From NCBI GenBank assembly GCA_900319105.1, contig ONND01000003.1, forward strand, positions 180,225 to 244,224: a stretch of DNA of 64,000 bases, written 5' to 3'. The position numbers and the translations under genes were made by a program. This document shows, piece after piece, positions 18,885-29,621 of this stretch. This DNA is from an uncultured Bacteroidales bacterium (GTDB lineage Bacteria; Bacteroidota; Bacteroidia; Bacteroidales; Paludibacteraceae). A model generated the notes under the pieces. It had not been told where the DNA came from and made no database searches. It saw only the letters and a list, made by a program, of their open reading frames with translations. The stretch's first letter is position 1. The number at the start of each line of letters is the position of its first letter.

Positions 18885-19013
18885 TCGTCCCGGCATACGT
18901 GCGGTACCTTGCGAACCGCCTCCGCCTATCGGCATTGTGCTCGTGCAAAGGGTCTGACCAACGATAACGAATGTCTGCACGGACATGGAAGGTTGTGAAT
19001 ATTGCTTTCTCAT
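18870..19013 (-). CDS. Small protein, 47 residues, Bacteroidales type with conserved K-x-Y-x-x-P start
   Basis: Begins M-R-K-Q-Y-S-Q-P-S-M-S-V and has a Gly-rich middle (P-I-G-G-G-G-S) and a basic end (A-R-M-P-G-R). Short proteins of this pattern, without known function, are common in Bacteroidales genomes next to surface-protein genes. Its ATG overlaps the stop of the upstream gene (ATGA) and a GGAGG ribosome-binding site lies 9-13 bp before it, which supports real translation. The last four codons run into the decayed T9SS tail. It may be a peptide precursor or a small regulatory protein; this is open. Confidence 0.5.
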   Translation of the reverse strand: MRKQYSQPSMSVQTFVIVGQTLCTSTMPIGGGGSQGTARMPGRIIEN

Positions 19014-20380
19014 AATTTCTGCCCTCCTATGCTATATTGTTCACCATTGATGATCAAGACCACACGTCCTTCACGCAGTATCTTATCGCTCTTCGTTTTC
19101 AGTTCGTCATTCTCTATTCCCGTAGTGACACCCGTTTTCTGTCGGATATACAGCGAAGCGGGCATGCCGCGGTAAATCGGAGCCGGACTCGGTTGACTAT
19201 GGTTCACCAACCAATAGGCGCGGAAGCCTCTCATACTCGTGCCGTCCGAGGTAGGCCAGTAGAGGACATCGTCTGCTCCGAGGAAGAGGTTGTAATGGTC
19301 CTCGTATGTAATCGTTGTCATCGGATAGAAGCCATGGAAAGTCACCTTCGCATCGCCCGTCTGACCGGCATCGCTACCAGCTCCCCAAGCGATATCATCG
19401 AATTTCAGAAACGACAGGTCATCGCCGGAGGTCCAACGGATCATGTACGGTACGCCTTTGGTTAACTTATCGCCTACCAGCGGAGACAGTTGCAGTTGCA
19501 GCTCCTTGCCGGTACCGGTCTCCACGACATTGCCGCCATCGAAGGTGTAGATCTCCGCGCCGGCTAAAGGCGAAGCGGCGATGCTGTTCACATCAAAGGG
19601 CAGACAGATGGTGTTGAAATAGCCATCCTTGTAGAGCGAACGGTTCATGAGCGCATAGTCTTGCGTGCTTGCCGTGGCGAACTTCGTGGCGAAGGTCGAG
19701 ACATCATCGTTCTCGTCCAGTACGGTTACCGTCTTCGCCATACGAACGCTGTAGTAGTTTCCTTTGTCTTTCGGCTGGCGGTCATGAATGACTGTATGCT
19801 CAAACTGAATAGCGTATCCATTGGCCGTATTGCTCTCATCTTCGGTATTACTCCAATACGTACCGTCTAACCCCGGATTCACGGCATTTATTCCGTCCGT
19901 CGAATATCCGGCGGCAGGAAGGAAGGCTGCACCGGCAGCTTCCATAGCGGCCCACTGGGTAGCATCGTAACTATTGGTATTCCATCCTCCCGAAGAGCCT
20001 CCGGTCAACGCCGGAACTCCGGATGGTTGTATCCAATTATCCGGAATGATGATCAAGCCGTGTTTACCGGCTACCGTACCGATGCCGTTACGCTGGTCGG
20101 CAGCTGCGCGTCCTTCATCGCGTGTAACCAACAGGTAGGTCCATTCGCTCTTGGTCAAGACATGCCATTCTGTCACGCTGATAGCTTGCGCCTCATCGAA
20201 CGTAAAGAAGCACTTCGACCCTACCGAGTAGTTCTCGTCCCCCAGGGTCGCATAGACGCCCGGTCCTACGGAGAATACTCCTTTCGGTGCGGTTGCTCCT
20301 ACTGTGCCCGCTGCCGAAAGCAGCAGGGCACAAAGAGCAAGGATTTTACAATTTCTTTCCTGTAACATCATATCTTTCAT
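19010..20380 (-). CDS. Secreted T9SS cargo protein, FISUMP/FGE-like fold
   Basis: 456 residues with a signal peptide (A-L-C-A-L-L-L-S-A-A-G-T-V-G-A). Residues about 70-230 carry W-H-V-L-T-K-S-E-W-T-Y-L, A-A-G-x-x-x-x-G and G-T-Y-W-S-N-T-E, then Y-S-V-R-M-A, a pattern of FISUMP-type or formylglycine-enzyme-like domains found in surface proteins. The last about 30 residues (G-R-V-V-L-I-I-N-G-E-Q-Y-S-I-G-G-Q-K-L) form a type IX secretion tail. It overlaps the end of the giant gene by 35 bp. The role is unknown; binding rather than catalysis is likely. Confidence 0.7.
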   Translation of the reverse strand: MKDMMLQERNCKILALCALLLSAAGTVGATAPKGVFSVGPGVYATLGDENYSVGSKCFFTFDEAQAISVTEWHVLTKSEWTYLLVTRDEGRAAADQRNGIGTVAGKHGLIIIPDNWIQPSGVPALTGGSSGGWNTNSYDATQWAAMEAAGAAFLPAAGYSTDGINAVNPGLDGTYWSNTEDESNTANGYAIQFEHTVIHDRQPKDKGNYYSVRMAKTVTVLDENDDVSTFATKFATASTQDYALMNRSLYKDGYFNTICLPFDVNSIAASPLAGAEIYTFDGGNVVETGTGKELQLQLSPLVGDKLTKGVPYMIRWTSGDDLSFLKFDDIAWGAGSDAGQTGDAKVTFHGFYPMTTITYEDHYNLFLGADDVLYWPTSDGTSMRGFRAYWLVNHSQPSPAPIYRGMPASLYIRQKTGVTTGIENDELKTKSDKILREGRVVLIINGEQYSIGGQKL

Positions 20381-23300
20381 TGTTTCGAATGATTACTACG
20401 TGGTCATTTTCGATGATCTTATAAACACCGGTCTCATCGGCAGGACGAAGCGTAATCGGTGCTTTGAGCGTACCGTAGTGGCTGTCCGCAACGTAGTGAA
20501 TCGTACCGCAGACAGGCATCAGGATCTCACCGTCCATCTCGAATCGCAGTTCACCAACTTGGTCGGATTGGATCGTGATGAAGTACAACGAGTCAATCGG
20601 GGTTGCCACGGCTGCCAGTTCATCACCTACATAGACGCGGATATCCTTTGTACATTGTACATCGTCACTTTGTAGCTCTGCTATCATGGTCATGTTGGTA
20701 GCCGCATTCGGGTTGGAGAAGACGAGATCGGCGTCGACATGCGCATTGGCTTTACGCGGAGCGTTAGATGCTGACTGACGATAGAACGGAATGGTGACCG
20801 TACCGAGTTCCATTCGGCGGAAGAGGTATCCTTCTCCCGGACGGAGCGCGGTGAGGTTACCTTCCCAACGTTTGTTCGCTGTGAAGGTAGCGAAGCGGTC
20901 ATGTGCTTTGATGAGGTCACCCGGGGTAGCGTTGTCGTAGTAGCCGGTCAATGCTTCGGCGAGCGGTGTTGTTTGGTCGAACAGACACGGCATCGCACTC
21001 CATTTGCCGTTACCGAGGACGGAAATCTTCATTGAATCCTCCGGCAGTTTATCACCCGCGATACGGATGGTATTGCCGGCAGAGCTGCGAACCATATATA
21101 CCTGCGAGAAATGCAAGGTTTCAAGTGTTCCCGCAAAGTTTCCTGTAGCCGCATCATACCTGCTGAACAGACCGAGGTTGGTATTCTTAATCTCGTCTTG
21201 ATCCACCCACGGATCATTCGCCGTCATACAGGTAGCCATTGCGCCGTTGGTCTTGGCTAGATCCAGATTCAGAGATATCCAGTTCCAGCCTTTCTCGACA
21301 GCGATATTCTGCATCTCGCTACCGCTGGTTACGAGGATAAGCGGTTGCTCTTCATCGCAGCCATAAACGAAGCCATCCGAGAAGAGGACGTTACGGTTGG
21401 CATGGAGATCAAAGACTTTTCCGGTAGAAGCCTGCCAGAGTTGGAAGCGAACCGGCTGACGGTTCATACCATCATTACCATAGACGGTCATGAAGACCTT
21501 GGATGTATTGGTGATATTGTCAAAGGTGACATTTTCTTTACCGACACACTCATTGTGATAGAGCGCATAGACGATATCACTCGGATCGGTATCATAAACC
21601 GATTCGTCGAGCAATACCTGTGCGCAGATAGACATATTGAGCGGGTACTTACCTTTATCCACAGCGTCGTAGGGCGTTCTTGCCTGTATCTTGTATTCGA
21701 TACGAAGCGGTTCGCTCAGTCCGTCTTCATCGGTCAGATAGATCATATCCGAATAAAGACCTACGGCTATATCGGTATCAAAGGTAAGCGCCAGCGTTAT
21801 CTCATCCGCCGGGCTTATAGAACCGCTAGGAGCATCGATAGAGAGCCACTCCGGCATAGACTCGATGGTATATTGGTGACGTTTACCGGAGTTGTTGATG
21901 ATACGAATGCTACGTGTAACAGTCATGTTTTCTCCAAAGATAGCTCTTGCGGTTATCTCTTTTTGCGTCCATTTAAGTGCATTCTTATCAACGAAGGTGG
22001 TCCATGTCACAGGCGAAACCATCGGGTTACCGTTCAGATCCTCCACATCACGTACGGTGATATAGATCGTCTGTTTGTTGATTTCGCGATCCTGCATATT
22101 GAGGTTGATGAGCAACTCGTCGTTATTGAACGACCAGTCGAAGTTCATCTTCGTCAGTTTGCCAATATCCTCCACCGGGGCAGACTGGTTCATATCGCCC
22201 AGATCCATCACCTTACCTTCGTTGACGCTAATGATAAGCGGCGTCATGGCCTTCACCGCTTCTCCGTTGACCTTGATGATACGCTGGTCGTTGACGGAGA
22301 AGACTTGTTCCAATATGCCGTTGCTGTTCTCCTTCATCTCCGAGAACGGCAGATAGGCGATAAGACCCATCTCATCGCCTACAGGCGAGGTGGTACCGTA
22401 AGACTGCATCATCGTTTTGGGCAATGCCTGCTCGAAGATAACGAACTCATCAATGTTACCCTCAAAGCCGTTGCCGCCGAGGTACATCGTGCCGCTCACT
22501 TCGCCCAATTTAGTAGCCGCGAATGTCTGCTTCATCTCATCGTCCATATAGATGGCTACGCTATTGTAGGCGCGATTGACGGTGAGTACGAAATGGTGCC
22601 AGGCATTATCTGCATAGTTGCCGGCGAGATTCCACGTGTTCTCGTAGTTCTTGAAGGTCAGCACGCCGTTGTCGAAGCCGATCTGCGTACCGAGGGTATC
22701 ATTCATCCTTCCGGCGGAGAAGATATCTCCGGTAGCGGCTTCGGTCTTGAACCAGAACATCAGCGTCTCGTCCTGCTTGTTGGAACGCGAGAGCAGGTCG
22801 GCGTCCATCTTCGCCTTTTGATTGGCATTGATATGGAGTGAAATACCCTCCTGGAACTCCCAGGTAGCACCGTAGGTATAGAGGTTCGCGCCGTTGGCTT
22901 TATCCTTGAGCACGGTTCCTGTTCCCTCGTCCATCGGATAGTAAGCGATCAGTTCACGCTCGTAGCCGGTGAGTCGCTTGAGATAGGTCTCCGTGATCTC
23001 GTCTCCGCCGAGCGCCTTGGTCCACAAACGCACCTCCTTCATATTACCCTGGAAGCCCTTACCGATACAGAGCGGTGCACTGCCTTCGAAATGGATATCC
23101 GACGAGAAGGGGGTAACCGACGGATCGGTTACATCTTTCGTACCTGCATAGAAGCGGACCATACGGAGGGAACGATCATATACAACCGCGATGCGGGTGA
23201 AGGCCGTCATCGGCTCGGGTAGGGTATCGGAATAGATGGAATGGTCGCCCAGCGTAGCCACCAGGCGGTTATCCGCCGTCTTACCAAACGCAAAGGCTCT

Positions 23301-26300
23301 TGCGCCCTTCGTATCGTAATTGAAGAAGGTAGCCGCTGCATTCGGATCGGTCGGCTTGACGAGCATATCGATCGTAAAGGACTTATCGGATATCGAGCGC
23401 AGCACTTTCGATTCGGCGTACGAAGCCTCTGTCTCGTCGAAATGGAGCGATATACCGGTGGTGATTCCCGTCTCGTTGGTATAACCGATGACCTGGAAGT
23501 TATTGTCCTCATCGAGGTAGTTACCGGCAATAGCTTCGTTGAAGTGCAATTTGAGGTGATCGCCTATGCCAAGGATCGCGTTGGCCGGTTCGGGTTCGCC
23601 GAACACGCGTGGCGGACGGGTATCCTTGATACCGGAGAGCACGGTCGAAGTGCGAGTGATAAAGCTGTTGCCGTGACGGCAGAAGGCTACGGCACGCAGG
23701 TCGTATTTCTGCTCCATCGGGTCACGTTCGCCGTAGAAACGGATGTTCTCGATACGGCCGCCGCTAATCATGGCCTTGGTTCCCGAAGCCATCTCATAGA
23801 GGCTGTCGTTCGCATAATACGAGCAGAGGTTCACCCATGCATCGTCCGACTGCGTGGCGAGTTTGTACTGGAACTCGATATGGTCAAAGTTCTTGTAGTT
23901 GACATCAAAACCATCGATTACAACCGGCAGATACCATCCTGTCGAGTCTTGCGGCGAGAGGGTATTCATGATCCATTTGTCGTGCGGCACGGATATATTC
24001 ACCGGACAAGCCACCGGCATATAGTGTACGGAGAAGGTACATTGTCCTTTGGTCCTTCCGATACAGGACGATACGAGGGAGAGCGACAAATCCTCAAAGT
24101 CATATCCCTCGCCGGCATACACCTGCACAAGCTTGGTGACAACCTCGCCGCGGGTGAGACGGATCACACGGCCTTCCTCCAGCAACGGCGCACCGTCAAT
24201 CAGGATACGTGCACCCTTCGGGTTCGAACCCTCTGTCAGTCTCAGCGAGAACGGAAGGGCGTAATTACCGGATCCGTAACCCATTTCACCTTCGTTGGAC
24301 AGGCGGATAGTGAAGACTGCCGCCTGATCTACCGGCACATTGCTGCGCTCGTGGACATCGATATCCAGTCGGGGGTTCTCTAACTTGAGTGTTCCGGCCG
24401 AGAGCGGTACTTTCGGCGTATAGAAACGGGTCGAGTCCGGTCCCTCCCACGGGCAACGCGATGCACCGCCGTTGAGATAATAGACATACGAACCATATAC
24501 ATAATCGTCATCGGCGTCCGTCTCATCCATCGTATCATCCGGATCATCATTGAATCCGCTGCGCTTGTCTTCCACGCGGTAAACGCTGACATCCAAATGA
24601 CCGTACGAACTGTCATCCGCCTTCAGCGTGAAGCCGGTATTTTTCTTATGCGAATCACCGTGGGACGGATCTACGGCCATATCGAAATTAAGGATCGGCT
24701 TAAATTTCAATGACCAGCTTGCGCCCGGTGTCTGACCCTTCAAATCCAACGGAGACGCATAGGTAGGATCACCGTCTTCATTGGTACCGCTTACCAACTT
24801 ATTGTACGATTTGGTCAATTTATCGCCTACGGTCTTACCGAAGTATTTGAATATAGCGATCGCATCCGCCCCCGGGAGGTTGCCGGATGAACCCGGCCAG
24901 AATATTTGAGAGGTGTAGGCATTGGAGTACTCGTAACTCTCGGTATGATTAATCCGGGTAGATCCGCCGAGCGACCAGGTTCCGACGAGTTTTCCTTTGG
25001 TGCCGCGGAGCGCATTGATCTTCTCCGTTTCGTTATCTATCATCAAGCGGAACCAGTCGAAGATCTGACGGTTGTAGGATGCCACTTCGTCATCGTACAT
25101 TCTGTCGTTATTCGGCCGGATCATCACGTAGTATCCCTCCTGTGCGAAGTTCTCATCACTCGGCATCACCTTGCTCCAGTAAGCCGGTTTTTGCGTAGCC
25201 TGAGCTATCGCTGCCACGGTAGCGCTGTCGCCCGTCATCAACAATGCGTCGCGGCGCTGTTTGAGTTGCTCGAGCAAGGTATTCTCAATATAATCCTGCG
25301 TATAGATGAAGGTGGCGTCTATATAACTCTCTGCGCCGAACTCCGTACCGATAGCGAGGTAGTATTTCTGTCCGTCGGCATCCGTACCCTCCGCCACAGA
25401 ACGCATCGTGCCGTTCGCCGAACGCGCCGCCAAGGTGACATACGTCAGCGAGTCGAGCGGCTGCACCGCGTCCATCAAACCGTAATACACATTCTGCACC
25501 GCACCGATATAGACATCTGCAGACGAACCCACCGAGAACGGATCACTACCGGTCTCTATTCGCTCCGACGTAGCGAAGGTATATACTGCATTGTGCTTAT
25601 AGACATATTTGCCTTGGATGGGGAGACCTACTGTCTTGATGGTATTGATATCCGTCTTCATGCCGACAAACGCACCACCACCGAGACCGGCAAACGTACC
25701 CATCGTATACGAAGCGCTGGTACCGTATCCGATCTCCACATTAAATCCGAATGTAAGAGCCAAATTCAGATTATACGCATATTTATACGTTGTACCTGCT
25801 TCGATAAATGCAGAACTACCGGATCCGGGAGGATCACGCAGGATATCCAGCAGCACTACCTTACCGTGCGTGGAAGCGGTGAACTCCTGACCTTTGGCTT
25901 TGTCGCCCGTTACGTACGCCCGGATGGCCTGGCTCTGGACATAAGCACCTTCGTACTCCACGGAGAGATCCAGTACGCGCAGCGCACTCTCTCCGGTCTT
26001 GAGGAAGGAGACATAGTTGATCGGCACCGTGATATCCGCCTGACCGTTGGCATTCAGTTCTGTGGTCTGGATATCGGTATTGACGGCGTCATACATACCG
26101 TTATATACTTTCAGCGTACCGCCTTTGAGACGCACTTCCTCATGCTGCGGCGAAGTCGGATCGTTGTTATAATAATAGTCCTCATGCGCCGTTACGCGGA
26201 ACTGATAGGTATCCGAATTGAACACCGGCGCGCCGAAGAGGTAGGTATAACTGCCGTCTGCCTGCTTTTGGGCAATCGGTACGTTGATATTTTGGTTGAG

Positions 26301-29300
26301 GATATTCTTGCGGTTGATGGTCTCTTCGCCGTAGTAGCCGACTTCCATACCGTACCGCATCTGGGTGCAAGTGATGGCGATCGGGCTATGATAGGTGATC
26401 GAGTAGGTCTCGTTATAGTCCACCTCTTTGCCGCCTTCCGTGTTCGTAAACTGATGCAGCGGAGCGTTGGTCAGATCGAGCGTCTCGCTGGTCTTGCCCT
26501 CCGAGAATAGGGTCGCATAGCCCCTCGCGGTCGCTTGGGTGATCTTGTACTTGACAGGGAAGAGATCCACCTCGTATTCGCCCGTGGTCGCATCCGGATG
26601 GATAATGATGCGTTTCTTCTGGTACTCTACCGCCGTCACTCCCACCGAGTCAAGCACTCCGCCGTTGCGTACGTCATGACGTACCACGGTGTCGATATGA
26701 TCGATCGTCTTGTCCTGCGCTATGCTGACGATATGCGAGATATTGTCGCCCTCGAGCTCAAATACCATCTGTAGGTCATCGCCTAAGTTATTCTGACTCA
26801 GACCGAAACCAAGCGTCTTCTCTGCCTGTATCCTACCTCCGGCGAGACGGCCGATGAGGCGAACCTTCGTCTGATCCCAGATACGTACACCCGGTAGTCC
26901 TTCGCTCAAGGTCAGAAGACTGTCCTCCTGCTGCGTCACGCGGTTCAGCGTAAATACGTAGCCGTCTCTTGCGAACCAGTGACCGTCCTTGACCGCCTGA
27001 ATGGTAAAGGCCGAATTCTTCGGTACGCGGAACTCAAAGTTACCCGATGCGTCGGTCTTGTACGGCGCAGTACCGTTCTTCACCATTATTCCGTTAAGCA
27101 GGAAATTGACATCGCGGGCAGGAATCGTCGTGTTCTCATAGAGCACTCTACCCGACAGAAGCACCGAGGATATATTGATGAAGTTGATATTCTCTGCGAT
27201 ACAATCGTCGAGGTCGAGTGTGATGGTAGCCGTTCCGCTGCTGGTATGGTTGTATTCGAACTGCGCGGTCTGGCTCGTCGGCGTGATGGCGTATGCATAG
27301 CCGCTGCCGTATAGCAGGCTGTCCAGCATGTAATAGCCGTTCTCGTCTGTCAGTACCGACTGTACCGGAGCATCGGGGCTGCTCGTGCGGTACGCATTCA
27401 CTTCGATATTCGGGCACGCCGTACCGTCTTCGTAACGGACGTATCCGCTTACCTTACCGTACGGGTTGCGGCTACCGACTACAGAGTCCGATACGCTCTT
27501 CGTATTGCCGTTGCACTCATAGGTCATCGTCAGGCGATATTCCCATTCGGGAGATACATACGGGTTGGCGGTAATGTCTTTGTACCAACCGGTATACAGG
27601 CTATCTACCACCAGCGTCCATGCGGAATCTGTGCCTGCCGGACGGGTCTCTATCGTATAGTAGCCGACGTTGCCCTCAGTCAGTTCCCACGTCAGCAGCA
27701 CGCCGTCCGAATAGGTCAACTTCGTCGCACTGAGCGTATTGATATTCGCCGCCTCGGTGAAATAGACGTTTTGGTCTTTGCTCGAAGCGGGGTTTACCGG
27801 CCGATGTCGAGGATAGTCTTTATCGGGACGAGAGACTGTCACTCCGGTGGTATCAATATAGACCTCGTATTTATAGTGGACACACGGCGTAGAAGCCACA
27901 TCGGTATAGCGGATGGTAATGGCGCCGCGCGAATAAATACTGTCATTCGTATTGAATCGAACTTCATCAATGGCCTTCTGAACGGAGTCGGTCGGGATAA
28001 CAATCTCTACCGTGTCCTGCAGCTCCGAGAGTATCTTACGCAGGATGAAACGCTGCTTCGGATCCAGATAATAGTAGCTGAAGCCCGGCTTCTCTGCGCT
28101 GCGCTCAGGATTCATATTCTTATTGGGCAGACCCAGCGAGAAGTTCACCTTATGGCTCGTCTCGAAATCATCTGCCAGACTATAGGTGAGGCTGTTGGTA
28201 TAGATGAAGGGCGAGAACTCATTTGTCGGATAGTGCGTAAGGCTTGCCGTAAAGTCATGTTCTTTCCATCCCCACTGCGCGGAGGAAGCACGACGGATAC
28301 GATAGTATAGCTGATACCTGTTGTTATCCACGGGGTTCCACCATGCCTCAGGCACCGAGTCCACGTAGGTATAGGTCTGTACTTCCACGTTCCCAATGGA
28401 GTCGAATTTTGTCGAATCATACTCCATAGGGATGACGCTTATGGTCTGCGCATCCGAGAAATCGGAATGGTACGCTCGCTGGATCTCGAACATATCACCT
28501 TCTATAATATCCTGCTCCCTCGGATGATAGATATTCCAGGAGATCTCTTTATATCGGTCGTTGGAAAACGTCTGGTTGGAGTTCTCTTGATACCGATAAC
28601 CTCTTATCGCGAAATCGTGTATCTTGTGATAGGCGGGAATATTAAGCGTATTGGATTTCAATATGATCGTTTGCGTGGTATCCATGGAGCGCTGAACTTC
28701 CATCGTGATGTAAAGACTGCGCACCACATCGTCGCTATTTAGATACATCATGTCCGCGTTTTGATCACAAGTAATAGGATCTCCCGTACCGTTTATCCAA
28801 TACCTGTAGGGTTTTTGAACGGAAAAATACAGGACCCCGATCTTACCGAAACCGGTAGCTCCGTTTTCGTTTACTACATAGAGGAAGGGATTTTGCAATT
28901 GCGGCGCCGGATCGGGGTTGCCGCCCTCCACTTCCGCCAATACGCGGGTTTGTTCTCCTCTGGCTTGGTCTTTCGGTTTTTCACCCTCACGACGGTAATG
29001 CACCGTATTGCCCACCAAATACGTCTTGTTAGCGTATGCAGCAGGTTCGATATAGTCGAACTCCAGATAGGTCAACCAGTCCGCTGTACTCATGCGCTTG
29101 AGATAAAATTCATGCCATTGTCCGTCAGGAGCTACATGTACAGGCACACCGTCGTAGGTATTGGTCACGATGATAGCGTCCGACAGCACTTTCAACTTCA
29201 CCCAACCTCGGTCGTTGGGGTTGCAGCCATCGCAGTCATCTCCTATAGGTCTGTTATGCCCTTTGTTGTCCGCTTCGTATATCAGGAAGACCGGTTGATC

Positions 29301-29573
29301 GGCAGATCCTTGCAATTGCGTCCAACAACGGGAACCTTGGGTGATGTTGCTCTCATCCGAATACGCCCAGAAATTTCGAGTCGATCCAGTGGCGTAAATG
29401 AGAACTTTGTAATGCACTTTCCCGTTACCGGCTACGTAAGCCGAATACTGGGTACCACCCCATTCTTCACGGAAATACCAGTCTCCGTGGTGGGCTCTAC
29501 CGGCCATGAGGTCCATAGCCGGGATGCTTGCCAGCATCAGCACAGCTATGAAATAAAAAATTGCTTTTTTCAT
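20346..29573 (-). CDS. Giant T9SS surface protein with carboxypeptidase-regulatory-like and LamG domains
   Basis: 3075 residues. It has a signal peptide (residues 1-24), then beta-rich regions. CarboxypepD_reg/CNA-B-like repeats lie around 705-900 (G-Y-V-R-Y-E-D-G-T-A-C-P-N-I-E-V; L-S-G-R-V-L-Y-E-N-T-T-I-P). Two LamG/concanavalin-like domains lie near 2040-2420, each starting G-I-S-L-H, and Ig-like parts follow. It ends with a T9SS tail (Y-K-I-I-E-N-D ... D-V-T-G-K-K-L). It would be exported across the outer membrane and attached at the surface, perhaps for carbohydrate or host-matrix binding. It is the third gene of the run starting with the 5'-nucleotidase. Residues near 2966-2975 are encoded by a heptamer element (20646-20674). 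Confidence 0.8.
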   Translation of the reverse strand: MKKAIFYFIAVLMLASIPAMDLMAGRAHHGDWYFREEWGGTQYSAYVAGNGKVHYKVLIYATGSTRNFWAYSDESNITQGSRCWTQLQGSADQPVFLIYEADNKGHNRPIGDDCDGCNPNDRGWVKLKVLSDAIIVTNTYDGVPVHVAPDGQWHEFYLKRMSTADWLTYLEFDYIEPAAYANKTYLVGNTVHYRREGEKPKDQARGEQTRVLAEVEGGNPDPAPQLQNPFLYVVNENGATGFGKIGVLYFSVQKPYRYWINGTGDPITCDQNADMMYLNSDDVVRSLYITMEVQRSMDTTQTIILKSNTLNIPAYHKIHDFAIRGYRYQENSNQTFSNDRYKEISWNIYHPREQDIIEGDMFEIQRAYHSDFSDAQTISVIPMEYDSTKFDSIGNVEVQTYTYVDSVPEAWWNPVDNNRYQLYYRIRRASSAQWGWKEHDFTASLTHYPTNEFSPFIYTNSLTYSLADDFETSHKVNFSLGLPNKNMNPERSAEKPGFSYYYLDPKQRFILRKILSELQDTVEIVIPTDSVQKAIDEVRFNTNDSIYSRGAITIRYTDVASTPCVHYKYEVYIDTTGVTVSRPDKDYPRHRPVNPASSKDQNVYFTEAANINTLSATKLTYSDGVLLTWELTEGNVGYYTIETRPAGTDSAWTLVVDSLYTGWYKDITANPYVSPEWEYRLTMTYECNGNTKSVSDSVVGSRNPYGKVSGYVRYEDGTACPNIEVNAYRTSSPDAPVQSVLTDENGYYMLDSLLYGSGYAYAITPTSQTAQFEYNHTSSGTATITLDLDDCIAENINFINISSVLLSGRVLYENTTIPARDVNFLLNGIMVKNGTAPYKTDASGNFEFRVPKNSAFTIQAVKDGHWFARDGYVFTLNRVTQQEDSLLTLSEGLPGVRIWDQTKVRLIGRLAGGRIQAEKTLGFGLSQNNLGDDLQMVFELEGDNISHIVSIAQDKTIDHIDTVVRHDVRNGGVLDSVGVTAVEYQKKRIIIHPDATTGEYEVDLFPVKYKITQATARGYATLFSEGKTSETLDLTNAPLHQFTNTEGGKEVDYNETYSITYHSPIAITCTQMRYGMEVGYYGEETINRKNILNQNINVPIAQKQADGSYTYLFGAPVFNSDTYQFRVTAHEDYYYNNDPTSPQHEEVRLKGGTLKVYNGMYDAVNTDIQTTELNANGQADITVPINYVSFLKTGESALRVLDLSVEYEGAYVQSQAIRAYVTGDKAKGQEFTASTHGKVVLLDILRDPPGSGSSAFIEAGTTYKYAYNLNLALTFGFNVEIGYGTSASYTMGTFAGLGGGAFVGMKTDINTIKTVGLPIQGKYVYKHNAVYTFATSERIETGSDPFSVGSSADVYIGAVQNVYYGLMDAVQPLDSLTYVTLAARSANGTMRSVAEGTDADGQKYYLAIGTEFGAESYIDATFIYTQDYIENTLLEQLKQRRDALLMTGDSATVAAIAQATQKPAYWSKVMPSDENFAQEGYYVMIRPNNDRMYDDEVASYNRQIFDWFRLMIDNETEKINALRGTKGKLVGTWSLGGSTRINHTESYEYSNAYTSQIFWPGSSGNLPGADAIAIFKYFGKTVGDKLTKSYNKLVSGTNEDGDPTYASPLDLKGQTPGASWSLKFKPILNFDMAVDPSHGDSHKKNTGFTLKADDSSYGHLDVSVYRVEDKRSGFNDDPDDTMDETDADDDYVYGSYVYYLNGGASRCPWEGPDSTRFYTPKVPLSAGTLKLENPRLDIDVHERSNVPVDQAAVFTIRLSNEGEMGYGSGNYALPFSLRLTEGSNPKGARILIDGAPLLEEGRVIRLTRGEVVTKLVQVYAGEGYDFEDLSLSLVSSCIGRTKGQCTFSVHYMPVACPVNISVPHDKWIMNTLSPQDSTGWYLPVVIDGFDVNYKNFDHIEFQYKLATQSDDAWVNLCSYYANDSLYEMASGTKAMISGGRIENIRFYGERDPMEQKYDLRAVAFCRHGNSFITRTSTVLSGIKDTRPPRVFGEPEPANAILGIGDHLKLHFNEAIAGNYLDEDNNFQVIGYTNETGITTGISLHFDETEASYAESKVLRSISDKSFTIDMLVKPTDPNAAATFFNYDTKGARAFAFGKTADNRLVATLGDHSIYSDTLPEPMTAFTRIAVVYDRSLRMVRFYAGTKDVTDPSVTPFSSDIHFEGSAPLCIGKGFQGNMKEVRLWTKALGGDEITETYLKRLTGYERELIAYYPMDEGTGTVLKDKANGANLYTYGATWEFQEGISLHINANQKAKMDADLLSRSNKQDETLMFWFKTEAATGDIFSAGRMNDTLGTQIGFDNGVLTFKNYENTWNLAGNYADNAWHHFVLTVNRAYNSVAIYMDDEMKQTFAATKLGEVSGTMYLGGNGFEGNIDEFVIFEQALPKTMMQSYGTTSPVGDEMGLIAYLPFSEMKENSNGILEQVFSVNDQRIIKVNGEAVKAMTPLIISVNEGKVMDLGDMNQSAPVEDIGKLTKMNFDWSFNNDELLINLNMQDREINKQTIYITVRDVEDLNGNPMVSPVTWTTFVDKNALKWTQKEITARAIFGENMTVTRSIRIINNSGKRHQYTIESMPEWLSIDAPSGSISPADEITLALTFDTDIAVGLYSDMIYLTDEDGLSEPLRIEYKIQARTPYDAVDKGKYPLNMSICAQVLLDESVYDTDPSDIVYALYHNECVGKENVTFDNITNTSKVFMTVYGNDGMNRQPVRFQLWQASTGKVFDLHANRNVLFSDGFVYGCDEEQPLILVTSGSEMQNIAVEKGWNWISLNLDLAKTNGAMATCMTANDPWVDQDEIKNTNLGLFSRYDAATGNFAGTLETLHFSQVYMVRSSAGNTIRIAGDKLPEDSMKISVLGNGKWSAMPCLFDQTTPLAEALTGYYDNATPGDLIKAHDRFATFTANKRWEGNLTALRPGEGYLFRRMELGTVTIPFYRQSASNAPRKANAHVDADLVFSNPNAATNMTMIAELQSDDVQCTKDIRVYVGDELAAVATPIDSLYFITIQSDQVGELRFEMDGEILMPVCGTIHYVADSHYGTLKAPITLRPADETGVYKIIENDHVVIIRNNERYDVTGKKL
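20646..20674. repeat. Heptamer element inside the 3075-residue gene
   Basis: CTTTGTA, CATTGTA, CATCGTC, ACTTTGTA. This is the same 7-7-7-8 spacing as at 40276, 42165 and 44165. It codes for Q-S-D-D-V-Q-C-T-K about 100 residues before the C terminus. Confidence 0.6.
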
Positions 29574-29621
29574 ACTATATTTATTTTGGATTGTGGTTAC
29601 TATTCATGCTTTATTTCATCA

